Below, piece by piece: positions 29,610-39,049 of a stretch of 64,000 bases of DNA; within the stretch, counting starts at the first letter, position 1; each line of letters opens with the position of its first letter. The DNA lies in NCBI RefSeq assembly GCF_000328525.1, contig NC_019964.1, positions 2,604,001 through 2,668,000 on the forward strand, given 5' to 3'. The position numbers and the translations under genes are program-made. The stretch is from Halovivax ruber XH-70 (GTDB lineage: Archaea; Halobacteriota; Halobacteria; Halobacteriales; Natrialbaceae). The notes beneath the pieces were generated by a model that saw only the letters and a program-made list of their open reading frames with translations, had not been told where the DNA came from and searched no databases.

Positions 29610-29617
29610 TTTATGAT
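29610..29617 (+). promoter_or_regulatory. TATA box upstream of leuA
   Basis: TTTATGAT lies ~30 nt before the ATG at 29643. This supports that ATG as the true start, although it is out of frame with the main leuA reading frame. Confidence 0.45.
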
Positions 29618-29642
29618 GGCAGATACGCTCGGTGAGAGCGCA

Positions 29643-30873
29643 ATGACGACACCAGAGGGCGCCTCTGTCACCCGGCAGGGGAGTCGAGTTCTTCGACGGT
29701 ACTGAAGCGGCTACTGTAGCCAACGCAGACGACGTACAGATTTTCGATACGACGCTTCGTGACGGTGAGCAGGCAGCACGCGTCTCGTTCACGTACGACG
29801 ATAAACGCGAGATAGCGGCGGTGCTCGACGAGATGGGTACGCACGTCATCGAGGCGGGGTTCCCGGTGAACTCCGGGGCCGAGTTCGAGGCGGTCCGCGA
29901 CATCGCCGAGGCGAGTGATGCGACCGTGGCCGGCCTCGCTCGGATCGTCGACGAAGACGTCGAGGCGGCACTCGACGCGGGCGTGGATATGGTCCACGTG
30001 TTCGCGTCGACCTCGGACGTCCAGCTCGCCGATTCGATGCACGCGACGCGAGAGGACGTCAAACGCCGATCGGTTGCCGCAGTCGAGCGCGTCGCGGCGG
30101 CCGGTGTCGAGTGCATGTTCTCACCGATGGACGCGACGCGGACGGAGCCGGCGTTCCTGGCCGAAATGGTCGCGGCCACCTCGGCGGCGGGCGCCGACTG
30201 GATCAACGTCCCCGACACCGTCGGCGTCTGCACACCCGCGCGAATGCGAGACCTCGTCGCGTTCGTCGACGACCACGCCGACGCGAGGATCGACGTGCAC
30301 TGTCACGACGACTTCGGCCTGGCGACGGCGAACGCGGTCGCCGGCATCGAAGCCGGCGCGAGTCAGGCGCAGGTCTCGATCAACGGCATCGGCGAGCGCG
30401 CGGGTAACGCTGCCGCCGAGGAGGTCGTGATGGCGATCGAGTCGGTCTACGGGATCGACACCGGTGTCGACACCACGCGATTCGTCGAGCTCTCTTCGCT
30501 CGTCGAGGAGCGAAGCGACGTCCACGTCCCCCGGAACAAGCCGGTCGTCGGCGAGAACGCGTTCAGTCACGAGAGCGGCATCCACGCCGCGGGCGTGATC
30601 GAGAACGCGGCGACCTTCGAGCCCGGCGTGATGACCCCGGAGATGGTCGGCGCCGAACGAGCGTTCGTCCTGGGCAAACACACGGGGACCCACAGCGTCC
30701 GCAAGCACCTGCGAGAGGCCGGATACGATCCGACTGACGAGCAGGTGCGCGAGGTGGTCGATCGGGTCAAATCGTACGGCGCAACCGAGGGCGACGTCCC
30801 CCAGGACGTCGTCGAGCGGTTCGCTCGCGAGGTGGACGCCGACCGACGACGCGTTCACGAGGGACCCATCTGA
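29643..30873 (+). CDS. leuA: 2-isopropylmalate/citramalate synthase family (short LeuA), reading frame broken near the start
   Basis: It condenses acetyl-CoA with a 2-oxo acid. The catalytic core is intact: FDTTLRDGEQ (metal Asp and catalytic Arg), HVIEAGFPVNS, MFSPMDATRTE, DVHCHDDFGLATANA (His ligands), NGIGERAGNAA, FSHESGIHAAGV. It ends after ~390 residues with no C-terminal leucine-binding domain. The main frame has no ATG or GTG before the DTTLRDGEQ motif; its first GTG is at 29821, inside the fold. The leaderless ATG at 29643 (MTTPEGASVTRQG) is one base out of frame; joining it near 29680 gives RQG-VEFFDGT, a sensible N-terminus. Options are a +1 frameshift, a sequencing error, or a CTG start at 29665. 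Confidence 0.8.
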
Positions 30874-30968
30874 TGGCCGTCCGGAGACGGGTGATCGCCA
30901 CCCACCACCAGCCGGCCGCTCCACAGTCGGCACGACGTCGCCGGTCGGTCGACGCGGCACACCATCGA

Positions 30969-31041
30969 CGATCGTTGCACCCGAGCGGTGACTGTCCGCG
31001 GTCGGTGGACACCGACAACGTGAGTTGTGGCGATCGTTGCA
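30969..31041. promoter_or_regulatory. Duplicated 11-nt site upstream of the ilv promoter
   Basis: CGATCGTTGCA occurs at 30969-30979 and again at 31031-31041, 62 nt apart centre to centre (about six helical turns). The second copy ends 11 nt before the TATA box. A regulator binding both sites could loop or recruit. The rest of 30873-31053 shows no credible gene. Confidence 0.4.
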
Positions 31042-31052
31042 GGCGCCGACAG

Positions 31053-31062
31053 ATATATAAAA
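31053..31062 (+). promoter_or_regulatory. Strong TATA box of the ilv-leu operon
   Basis: ATATATAAAA is the best TATA match in the window and predicts transcription start near 31084-31086. ilvB begins only at 31314, so the transcript would have a leader of ~230 nt, unusually long for a haloarchaeon. Confidence 0.6.
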
Positions 31063-31086
31063 TCAGCCGTCGACTCAGCGGGTACA

Positions 31087-31176
31087 GTGCGACCGAACGC
31101 TCCCGCTCACGGCTTCGCTGCGGTCACGGGAGCTGTCGCTGCAATTCTCGGTGGTTCGATTATTGTAGGGGCCTAG
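31087..31176 (+). CDS. Possible leader peptide of the ilv operon
   Basis: A 29-codon GTG-initiated frame begins within ~3 nt of the predicted transcription start, so it could be translated leaderless. Its second half reads AVTGAVAAILGGSIIVGA, with seven Val/Ile/Leu codons in the last 17. All three Ile codons are ATT, which is rare in these genes. The stop TAG (31174-31176) lies in the loop of a hairpin, GTAGGGG/CCCCTAC (31165-31184). Another stem, GCTCCCG/CGGGAGC (31099-31105 with 31127-31133), lies inside the frame. The layout resembles bacterial attenuator leaders, but translation is unproven. Confidence 0.35.
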   Translation: MRPNAPAHGFAAVTGAVAAILGGSIIVGA

Positions 31177-31313
31177 TCCCCTACACACCCCTCTTCCCCG
31201 ACCGGACGTATCGTCGACCGTCAGCCAGCCGTCTGGCACCTCGCTCGCACCGACCAGTGCCGACGAGGCTCGCGTTCGAATTGTCCTGCAGCAGCGACTG
31301 ACAGTATGCCCAC

Positions 31314-33203
31314 ATGACCGACACGAAGACGACGTATCGAGAACACACAGACGACACAGCAGATCGAGGCACAGCACCAGGCTCGTCGCCGGACGCAACG
31401 ACAACCGGAGACGAGACAACTACCGAACTGGGCGAACCCGCAACTGACGACACCGCGGACGAAACGGGGGATGCCACGACCGGCGCTGACGCCGTCGCCC
31501 GCGCACTCGAAGCGAGCGGCGTCGAGTTGGCCTTCGGCATACAGGGCGGGGCGATCATGCCGGTGTACGACGCACTCGCAGGGTCGTCGGTCCGGCACGT
31601 GACGATGGCCCACGAGCAAGCGGCCGCCCACGCAGCCGACGCGTACGGCCTCGTCGCGGGGAAACCGGGCGTCTGCCTGGCGACCTCGGGACCGGGCGCG
31701 ACCAACCTCGTCACCGGCATCGCCGACGCGGACATGGATTCCGACGCGATGGTCGCCCTGACGGGACAGGTCCCGACCGACCTCGTCGGCAACGACGCGT
31801 TCCAGGAGACCGACACGATCGGCGTCACCCGACCGATCACGAAGTACAACGCGTTCGCGACCGACGCGACGACGGTCGGTTCGACCGTCGAGGAGGCCTA
31901 CACGAGGGCGCAATCCGGTCGACACGGTCCGACGCTGGTCGACCTGCCGAAGGACGTTACGCTCGATGAAGCGGCTGAATCGGGCCGTGGAGCCGACGAG
32001 CGCGCATCGGCCACGGAGACCGGATCAGGGGCAGAGGAGGAAGCCGATTCACGACCCCAGGCAGCTCCGTCGGCCGTCGACGAAGCGGCGCGCGCGATCG
32101 AGTCGGCCGACCGCCCGGTGTGCCTGTTCGGCGGTGGTGTCGTCGCGGCGGATGCGAGCGACGTCGCGACGGCGTTCGCGCGCGCGAACGGGATTCCGGT
32201 GACGACGACGATGCCAGGCCTGGGTTCGTTCCCGGAGGACGACGACCTGTCGCTATCGTTCGCCGGCATGCACGGCACCGGCTACGCGAACATGGCGATC
32301 ACGCACACCGACTGCCTGATCGCCGTGGGGACCCGGTTCGACGACCGGCTGACCGGCGGGATCGACACGTTCGCGCCCGAGGCCGAGGTGATCCACGTCG
32401 ACATCGATCCGGCCGAGATCAGCAAGAACGTCCACGCCGATTATCCGCTGATCGGCGACGCGGGCGCCGTCATCGAACAGTTATCGGCGGCGGTCGAGTC
32501 GCCGCCGGCGGCTGCCGATTGGCGTACGCAGTGTGCGGAGTGGACGGAGACGTATCCGCTGACCTACGCCACGACCGACGACGGGCCGTTGAAACCGCAG
32601 TTCGTCGTGGAGGCGTTCGATGCGGCGACGGCCGACGACACGATCGTGACCACCGGCGTCGGCCAGCACCAGATGTGGGCCGCCCAGTTCTGGACGTTCG
32701 CCGAGCCGCGCACCTGGGTCTCGTCGCACGGACTCGGTGCGATGGGGTACGGACTTCCGGCGGCCATCGGGGCGCGACTCGCCGCGGACGAAGCGGGTGG
32801 GAACGACCGTACCGTCGTCTGTTTCGAGGGCGACGGCTCGTTCCTCATGACGATGCAGGAGCTGTCCGTCGCCGTGCGCGAGCAGCTGGACATCACGGTC
32901 GTGGTGCTCAACAACGAGCACATCGGCATGGTTCGCCAGTGGCAGGACGCCTTCTTCGAGGGACGGCGGATGGCCTCGGAGTACGACTGGGTGCCGGCGT
33001 TCGATACGCTCGCCGAGGCCTTCGGTGCACGCGGCTTCCGCGTCGACGATCCCGCCGAGGTGGCCGACACCGTCGAAGCGGCGCTCGACGACGACGGCCC
33101 CGCCGTGATCGACTGCCACGTCGACCCGGAAGCAAACGTGCTGCCGATGGTGCCGAGCGGCGGCGCGAACGGCCAATTCGCGCTCTCGGAGGAGCACCTA
33201 TGA
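31314..33203 (+). CDS. ilvB: Acetolactate synthase large subunit
   Basis: 629 residues. This TPP enzyme makes acetolactate or acetohydroxybutyrate, the first common step to Val/Ile/Leu. Signatures include GVELAFGIQGGAIMPVYDAL, the TPP-activating Glu in MAHEQAAAHAADAYG, GPGATNLVTGIADADMDSD, and the GDG...NN motif (EGDGSFLMTMQELSV, VVVLNNEHIGMVRQW). The first ~55 residues are a Thr/Asp/Glu-rich tail absent from standard enzymes, and an acidic insert lies at ~220-245. Its stop overlaps ilvN as ATGA. A three-codon frame (31306-31317) also overlaps its ATG. Confidence 0.93.
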   Translation: MTDTKTTYREHTDDTADRGTAPGSSPDATTTGDETTTELGEPATDDTADETGDATTGADAVARALEASGVELAFGIQGGAIMPVYDALAGSSVRHVTMAHEQAAAHAADAYGLVAGKPGVCLATSGPGATNLVTGIADADMDSDAMVALTGQVPTDLVGNDAFQETDTIGVTRPITKYNAFATDATTVGSTVEEAYTRAQSGRHGPTLVDLPKDVTLDEAAESGRGADERASATETGSGAEEEADSRPQAAPSAVDEAARAIESADRPVCLFGGGVVAADASDVATAFARANGIPVTTTMPGLGSFPEDDDLSLSFAGMHGTGYANMAITHTDCLIAVGTRFDDRLTGGIDTFAPEAEVIHVDIDPAEISKNVHADYPLIGDAGAVIEQLSAAVESPPAAADWRTQCAEWTETYPLTYATTDDGPLKPQFVVEAFDAATADDTIVTTGVGQHQMWAAQFWTFAEPRTWVSSHGLGAMGYGLPAAIGARLAADEAGGNDRTVVCFEGDGSFLMTMQELSVAVREQLDITVVVLNNEHIGMVRQWQDAFFEGRRMASEYDWVPAFDTLAEAFGARGFRVDDPAEVADTVEAALDDDGPAVIDCHVDPEANVLPMVPSGGANGQFALSEEHL

Positions 33204-34024
33204 GCGACGAGGGTGCCCAACCTCGAAGCGACGGGCACGAGCGGAACGACGGACCCCCCGGCCCGGCCCCGTCGGACCGACCGCATCCCGAATCGCGCCG
33301 AACCACGGACGGGATTCGAATCGACCCGGTCGTCGAAGCCGAACACGATCGGCGACGAGCGGTCGTCTCCGCCCTAGTCGAACACGAACCGGGCGTGCTC
33401 GCGCGGGTGTCCGGCCTGGTCTCGCGCCGACAGTTCAACATCGAGAGCCTGACCGTCGGGCCGACGACCGTCGCGGGCCACGCCCGGATCACGATGGTCG
33501 TCGAGGAGACCGATCCCGGGGTCGACCAGCTCAAAAAACAGCTCCGGAAGCTCCCCGTCGTCATCGCCGCGGGCGAAATAGCCGGGGAGACCGTCTCTCG
33601 CGAGCTGGTCCTCGTCAAGGTCCGCGGCGACGAGCCCGAACGGGTCCACGCGATCACCGAGATGTACGACGGCGAGACGATCGCCGCCGACCCGCAGACG
33701 ATCACCGTCGAACTCACCGGCGACGAGTCGCGAGTCGACGCCGCGATCGACGCCTACCGGCAGTTCGGCATCGTCGAGATCGCCCGCACGGGTCAGACCG
33801 CGCTCGCCCGCGGCGACGTGCCGACGACGCCCGGCGAAGCGCCCGCCCCGGGGTGCGAGGCCGCCCGGCGGGAGGCCTCGGATCAAGCGAGCAGAGACAC
33901 TGCGAGCGGTGAGAGACAAAGCGAGGGAAACGGACCGACCGACGCGGGCGGAGACAGCCCGAGAACCGCGACGACGGAACGGACAGGCCGAACGGAGAAA
34001 CACGGACAGCCACCGGCTGAGTGA
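33200..34024 (+). CDS. ilvN: Acetolactate synthase regulatory small subunit
   Basis: 274 residues. The ACT domain (~52-125) reads [20 protein letters not shown] and [11 protein letters not shown], followed by the second domain with [12 protein letters not shown] and [20 protein letters not shown]. It binds the large subunit and normally gives feedback inhibition by valine. Typical IlvN is ~160-210 residues; this one has an N-terminal tail of ~45 residues and a C-terminal low-complexity tail of ~60 residues (Gly/Glu/Arg/Thr-rich). It starts in the ilvB stop and is followed after 4 nt by the first ATG of ilvC. Confidence 0.9.
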   Translation: MSDEGAQPRSDGHERNDGPPGPAPSDRPHPESRRTTDGIRIDPVVEAEHDRRRAVVSALVEHEPGVLARVSGLVSRRQFNIESLTVGPTTVAGHARITMVVEETDPGVDQLKKQLRKLPVVIAAGEIAGETVSRELVLVKVRGDEPERVHAITEMYDGETIAADPQTITVELTGDESRVDAAIDAYRQFGIVEIARTGQTALARGDVPTTPGEAPAPGCEAARREASDQASRDTASGERQSEGNGPTDAGGDSPRTATTERTGRTEKHGQPPAE

Positions 34025-34028
34025 GAGC

Positions 34029-35284
<1,256 letters not shown>

Positions 35285-35288
<4 letters not shown>

Positions 35289-35431
35289 GCGACGATCGTC
35301 GGCGAGCACACGTCGAGTCCACCGCCGGAGCTGGTGGGCCGATCGATCACCGAACAGACCGGACCCGACGAGCACCGACGACGCACCGACCGATTCCGAA
35401 CCGAACCCAGCACACCCAACCGACAGCATGA
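35285..35431 (+). CDS. Small ORF (48 aa) in the ilvC-orf129 overlap
   Basis: The frame begins in the ilvC stop (ATGA) and ends in the start of the next ORF (ATGA). The product would be Arg/Thr/His/Pro-rich and basic ([14 protein letters not shown]), unlike normal haloarchaeal proteins. It has no recognised domain. It may be a real small protein or only a stretch that carries ribosomes from ilvC to orf129. Evidence is its placement alone. Confidence 0.4.
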
Positions 35432-35817
35432 CCGAACACGACACCGAACCCAGCCGAACGCGATCGCACCGAGACGAACACGCAGACCCGACCGATGCCG
35501 AAACCCGACCGGATACCGCGTCGGGGGCGGATGGGACCACCGACGGAAGGCACCCCCGACGCGTGAAAGACAGGGACCACACCTCGCCGGTCGAGGGCCC
35601 GGAACGAACGTTCGATCGCTACCACGAGGGGCGCTCGGCGCAAACGGACGGCGGCCGACGGCCGAACGACGAAGCGGACGGCGACGCGTCGGAGGCACCC
35701 GCGACCGACGATGACGCCCCGCGACGACGAGTGAAGGACAGAGACCACACGTCACCGGTCGACGGTCACGTCCGGACATTCGGCCGTGGCAGCGAAACCA
35801 CCGATCGGTCGAAATGA
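35428..35817 (+). CDS. Unknown protein with two VKDRDHTSPV motifs, between ilvC and leuC
   Basis: 129 residues, acidic and probably disordered. The sequence RRVKDRDHTSPVEGPERTFD (~49-68) recurs at ~103-122 as RRVKDRDHTSPVDGHVRTFG, the two copies being 54 residues apart. From memory, a small protein with KDxDHTPP-like repeats sits at the same place in other haloarchaeal ilv-leu operons, so it is probably a real, conserved gene. The start is in an ATGA overlap with orf48 and the stop overlaps the leuC ATG. No function known; a small regulator or adaptor for the pathway is only a guess. Confidence 0.65.
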   Translation: MTEHDTEPSRTRSHRDEHADPTDAETRPDTASGADGTTDGRHPRRVKDRDHTSPVEGPERTFDRYHEGRSAQTDGGRRPNDEADGDASEAPATDDDAPRRRVKDRDHTSPVDGHVRTFGRGSETTDRSK

Positions 35818-37232
35818 GCGAGGGAACGCTCTACGACGCGGTCTGGGACGCCCACCGGGTGCGGACCCTCCCGACCGGGCAGGACCAGCTGTTCGTGGGC
35901 CTGCACCTGGTCCACGAGGTCACGAGCCCCCAGGCGTTCGGAATGATAGACGAGCGCGGCTACGAAGTGGCCTACCCCTCGCTCACGCACGCGACGGTCG
36001 ATCACATCGTCCCGACGGCCGACCAGTCGCGACCGTTCGCGGACGACGCGGCCGAAGCGATGATGCAAGCGCTCGAGTCGAACGTCGCCGACGCCGGGAT
36101 CGAGTTTTCGAGCCCGGAGACGGGCCGACAGGGCATCGTCCACGTCGTCGGCCCGGAACAGGGGCTGACCCAGCCCGGAACGACGATCGTCTGCGGCGAC
36201 TCCCACACGGCAACCCACGGCGCGTTCGGCGCGCTCGCCTTCGGTATCGGCACCTCGCAGATCCGCGACGTGCTCGCGACCGGCTGCGTGGCGATGGCAA
36301 AACAGCGGGTGCGCAAGATCGAGCTCACGGGCGACCTCGACCCGGGCGTCACCGCCAAGGACGCCATCCTGGCGATCATCCGCGAGCTGGGAACCGACGG
36401 TGGCGTCGGCTACGTCTACGAGTACGCGGGCGACGCCGTCGAGTCGATGGGCATGGAGGGACGAATGACCCTCTGCAACATGTCGATCGAAGGCGGCGCC
36501 CGCGCGGGCTACGTCAACCCGGACGAGACCACCTACGAGTGGCTGGCGGAGACCCCCGAATTCACGGACGATCCGGACCGACTCGAGTCGTTGAAGCCCT
36601 ACTGGGAGTCGATCCGTTCCGATCCCGACGCGACGTACGACGACGTCGTCCAGCTCGACGCCTCGGCGCTCGACCCGATGGTCACCTGGGGAACGACCCC
36701 GGGACAGGGCGTCGGCATCACCGAGCCGATCCCCGACCCGGCCGAGTTGCCCGACGACGAACAGGACGTCGCCCGGGAGGCCCAGGACCACATGGACGTT
36801 ACGCCCGGCGAGACGATGGTCGGTTACGAAATCGACGTCGCCTTCCTCGGCTCCTGTACGAACGCCCGCCTGGCCGACCTGCGGGCCGCAGCCGACGTCG
36901 TGTCGGGCCGCGAGGTCCACCCGGACGTCCGCGCGATGGTCGTCCCCGGCAGTCAGCGGGTCAAGGCCGCCGCGGAACGCGAAGACCTCGACGACGTCTT
37001 CCGCGAGGCCGGCTTCGACTGGCGCGGCGCCGGCTGTTCGATGTGTCTGGGGATGAACGACGACCAGCTCGTCGGCGACGAAGTCTGTGCCTCCTCGTCG
37101 AATCGCAACTTCGTCGGCCGCCAGGGCAGTCCGGACGGGCGAACGGTCCTGATGAGCCCGCAGATGGTCGCCGCGGCGGCTGTAACTGGAACAGTGACTG
37201 ACGTCCGTACGCTTCCGGAGGTGGTCGCATGA
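35814..37232 (+). CDS. leuC: 3-isopropylmalate dehydratase large subunit
   Basis: 472 residues, aconitase family. The 4Fe-4S cluster cysteines are visible in FLGSCTNARLADLRAA and GAGCSMCLGMNDDQL. Other blocks are VCGDSHTATHGAFGALAFGI and SSNRNFVGRQGSPDGRTVLM. With LeuD it isomerises 2- to 3-isopropylmalate; the archaeal enzyme may also handle citramalate. The start overlaps orf129 (ATGA) and the stop overlaps a 20-codon ORF that leads to leuD. Confidence 0.93.
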   Translation: MSEGTLYDAVWDAHRVRTLPTGQDQLFVGLHLVHEVTSPQAFGMIDERGYEVAYPSLTHATVDHIVPTADQSRPFADDAAEAMMQALESNVADAGIEFSSPETGRQGIVHVVGPEQGLTQPGTTIVCGDSHTATHGAFGALAFGIGTSQIRDVLATGCVAMAKQRVRKIELTGDLDPGVTAKDAILAIIRELGTDGGVGYVYEYAGDAVESMGMEGRMTLCNMSIEGGARAGYVNPDETTYEWLAETPEFTDDPDRLESLKPYWESIRSDPDATYDDVVQLDASALDPMVTWGTTPGQGVGITEPIPDPAELPDDEQDVAREAQDHMDVTPGETMVGYEIDVAFLGSCTNARLADLRAAADVVSGREVHPDVRAMVVPGSQRVKAAAEREDLDDVFREAGFDWRGAGCSMCLGMNDDQLVGDEVCASSSNRNFVGRQGSPDGRTVLMSPQMVAAAAVTGTVTDVRTLPEVVA

Positions 37233-37255
37233 ACGAAGCGAAGCGAGTTCATGCG
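37226..37255 (+). repeat. Hairpin at the leuC stop codon
   Basis: Perfect 9-bp stem CGCATGAAC/GTTCATGCG with loop GAAGCGAAGCGA. It contains the leuC stop and the orf20 start. A second small palindrome, CCAGAGCTCGCTCTGG, is at 37262-37277. The loop matches the hairpin family seen elsewhere in the window. Confidence 0.75.
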
Positions 37256-37291
37256 ATTACGCCAGAGCTCGCTCTGGAGGTGGTTGTATGA
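37229..37291 (+). CDS. 20-codon bridging ORF between leuC and leuD
   Basis: ATG lies in the leuC stop (ATGA) and TGA lies in the leuD start (ATGA). Both ends have the same ribosome-binding sequence GGAGGTG five nt before the ATG and the same ATGAACG. The 20-nt segments 37216-37235 and 37275-37294 match at 17 positions, so a 59-bp insertion or duplication created this frame while keeping the coupled layout. The peptide itself ([20 protein letters not shown]) has no known relative. Confidence 0.45.
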   Translation: MNEAKRVHAITPELALEVVV

Positions 37292-37968
37292 ACGATTCTG
37301 ACGGCGCCACGACCGGCCCGGAACCGGTCGAGCGCGTCCGCGGGACCGGGGTCCCGATCCGCGGCAACGAGATCGATACCGACCAGATCCTGCCGGCGCG
37401 CTTCCTGAAGGCGGTTACGTTCGAGGGTCTGGGCCAGTTCGCCTTCTTCGATCAGCGGTTTGATGAAGAGGACGAACCGCTCGAGCACCCGTTCAACGAC
37501 GATCGGTTCGAGGGTGCGTCGGTCCTGGTCGTGAATTCGAACTTCGGCTGTGGCTCCTCGCGTGAACACGCCCCGCAGGCGCTCATGCGCTGGGGGATCG
37601 ACGCCATCGTCGGCGAGAGCTTCGCCGAGATCTTCGCGGGCAACTGCCTCGGCCTGGGCATCCCGACGGTGACGGCCGGTCACGAGGAGATCGCGGCGCT
37701 GCAAGCGTGGGTCGAGACCAACCCCGACGACCCGGTCACGGTCTCCGTCGCGGACGAAGCCGTCACCTACGGTGAGACGACCCTCGACGTCACGGTGGAC
37801 GAGGCCCAGCGGCGTGCGCTCGTCGACGGCAACTGGGACACGACGGCGCTGATGCGGCAGCATCCCGAAACCGTTCACGAGACGGCCGCATCGCTCCCCT
37901 ACGCCGACCTCGAGGCCGGCGACGGTGTCGGTCGAACGGTCGACGCCGGGGTGACGAGCGATGAGTGA
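37288..37968 (+). CDS. leuD: 3-isopropylmalate dehydratase small subunit
   Basis: 226 residues. Aconitase swivel domain with [19 protein letters not shown], then [18 protein letters not shown] and [19 protein letters not shown]. It forms the heterodimer with LeuC. A strong GGAGGTG precedes the ATG by five nt. The stop overlaps the leuB start by eight nt. The last ~35 residues are an extension with no motif. Confidence 0.93.
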   Translation: MNDSDGATTGPEPVERVRGTGVPIRGNEIDTDQILPARFLKAVTFEGLGQFAFFDQRFDEEDEPLEHPFNDDRFEGASVLVVNSNFGCGSSREHAPQALMRWGIDAIVGESFAEIFAGNCLGLGIPTVTAGHEEIAALQAWVETNPDDPVTVSVADEAVTYGETTLDVTVDEAQRRALVDGNWDTTALMRQHPETVHETAASLPYADLEAGDGVGRTVDAGVTSDE

Positions 37969-39013
37969 CGCAACGCGCGCCGGCGGGGACGTCTCCGGCG
38001 GGAACGGTGGAACCGACGACGAGACGATCGTCGTGATCCCGGGCGACGGCATCGGCCAGGAAGTCGTGCCGGCCGCGGTCGAAGTTCTCGAATCCCTCGA
38101 CGCCGGGTTCGACCTCGTGACGTACGAGGCAGGCGACCACGTCGCGGCCGAGCGGGGGACGCCGCTGCCCGCGGAGACCCGCGCGGCCGTCGAGACAGCG
38201 GACGCGACGCTGTTCGGCGCGGCGGGCGAAAGTGCCGCGGACGTGATCCTCCCGCTTCGACGTGCCGTCGACTCGTTCGTCAACGTCCGCCCAGCACGAG
38301 CGTATCCGGGGGTCGACGCCCTCCGGCCCGAGACGGACCTGGTCTTCCTCCGCGAGAACACCGAGGGCGTCTACGCCGGCCTGGGACGGCGGCTCACCGA
38401 CGACGTGGCGACGGGAACGCGACTCACAACCCGCTCCGCGTCGGAACGGCTCGCCGAGTTCGCCTGTCGCTATCTCGCAGACGCCGCGGCCGACTCGTTC
38501 ACCGTCGTCCACAAGGCGAACGTGATGGGCGAGACGGACGGGCTGTTTCGCGAGTCGGTCTTCGATGTCGCGGCCGACCACGGCGTCGAACCCGACGAGG
38601 CGCTCATGGACGCCTTCGCGACGCGCGTCTGTCTCGACCCCACCCAGTTCGACATCGTCGTCTGTCCGAACCTCGCTGGCGACGTACTCTCCGATCTGGC
38701 AGCCGGGCTCGTCGGTGGTCTCGGCCTCCTTCCCTCCGCAAATCTGGGGCCCGAACGCGGGCTGTTCGAACCCGTCCACGGAACGGCACCGGACATCGCC
38801 GGACAGGGCCTCTCGAACCCGAGCGCGACGATCCTGTCGGCCGCGATGCTTCTGGAATTCCTCGGGTACGACGAGGACGCGCGGGCGGTTCGCCGGGCCG
38901 TCGAGTCCGTGCTCGAATCGGGCCCGCGGACGCCCGACCTCGGCAGCGACGCGACGACGAGCGACGTCACCGCGACGATTATCGAGCGGATGTCGACCGA
39001 TGAAGCACCGTAG
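37961..39013 (+). CDS. leuB: 3-isopropylmalate dehydrogenase
   Basis: 350 residues, beta-decarboxylating dehydrogenase family. Visible are [20 protein letters not shown], the substrate loop [14 protein letters not shown], the catalytic lysine in [28 protein letters not shown] and the NAD-binding [20 protein letters not shown]. It makes 2-oxoisocaproate in leucine synthesis (or acts in the citramalate route to Ile). The N-terminal ~20 residues are a Gly-rich tail. ilvD follows after 36 nt. Confidence 0.92.
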   Translation: MSDATRAGGDVSGGNGGTDDETIVVIPGDGIGQEVVPAAVEVLESLDAGFDLVTYEAGDHVAAERGTPLPAETRAAVETADATLFGAAGESAADVILPLRRAVDSFVNVRPARAYPGVDALRPETDLVFLRENTEGVYAGLGRRLTDDVATGTRLTTRSASERLAEFACRYLADAAADSFTVVHKANVMGETDGLFRESVFDVAADHGVEPDEALMDAFATRVCLDPTQFDIVVCPNLAGDVLSDLAAGLVGGLGLLPSANLGPERGLFEPVHGTAPDIAGQGLSNPSATILSAAMLLEFLGYDEDARAVRRAVESVLESGPRTPDLGSDATTSDVTATIIERMSTDEAP

Positions 39014-39049
39014 ACGGAAGCCGATCGAACCAACCAAAGTGACCCACTA

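Noticed and set aside
30873-31301. 142-codon frame between leuA and ilvB
   Set aside because: The translation is Arg/His/Ser-rich, unlike haloarchaeal proteins, and it runs through the strong TATA box and leader.
32120-33199. Long frame upstream of and continuous with ilvN
   Set aside because: The first 360 codons are an Arg-rich shadow of ilvB in another frame. ilvN proper starts at the ATGA overlap at 33200.
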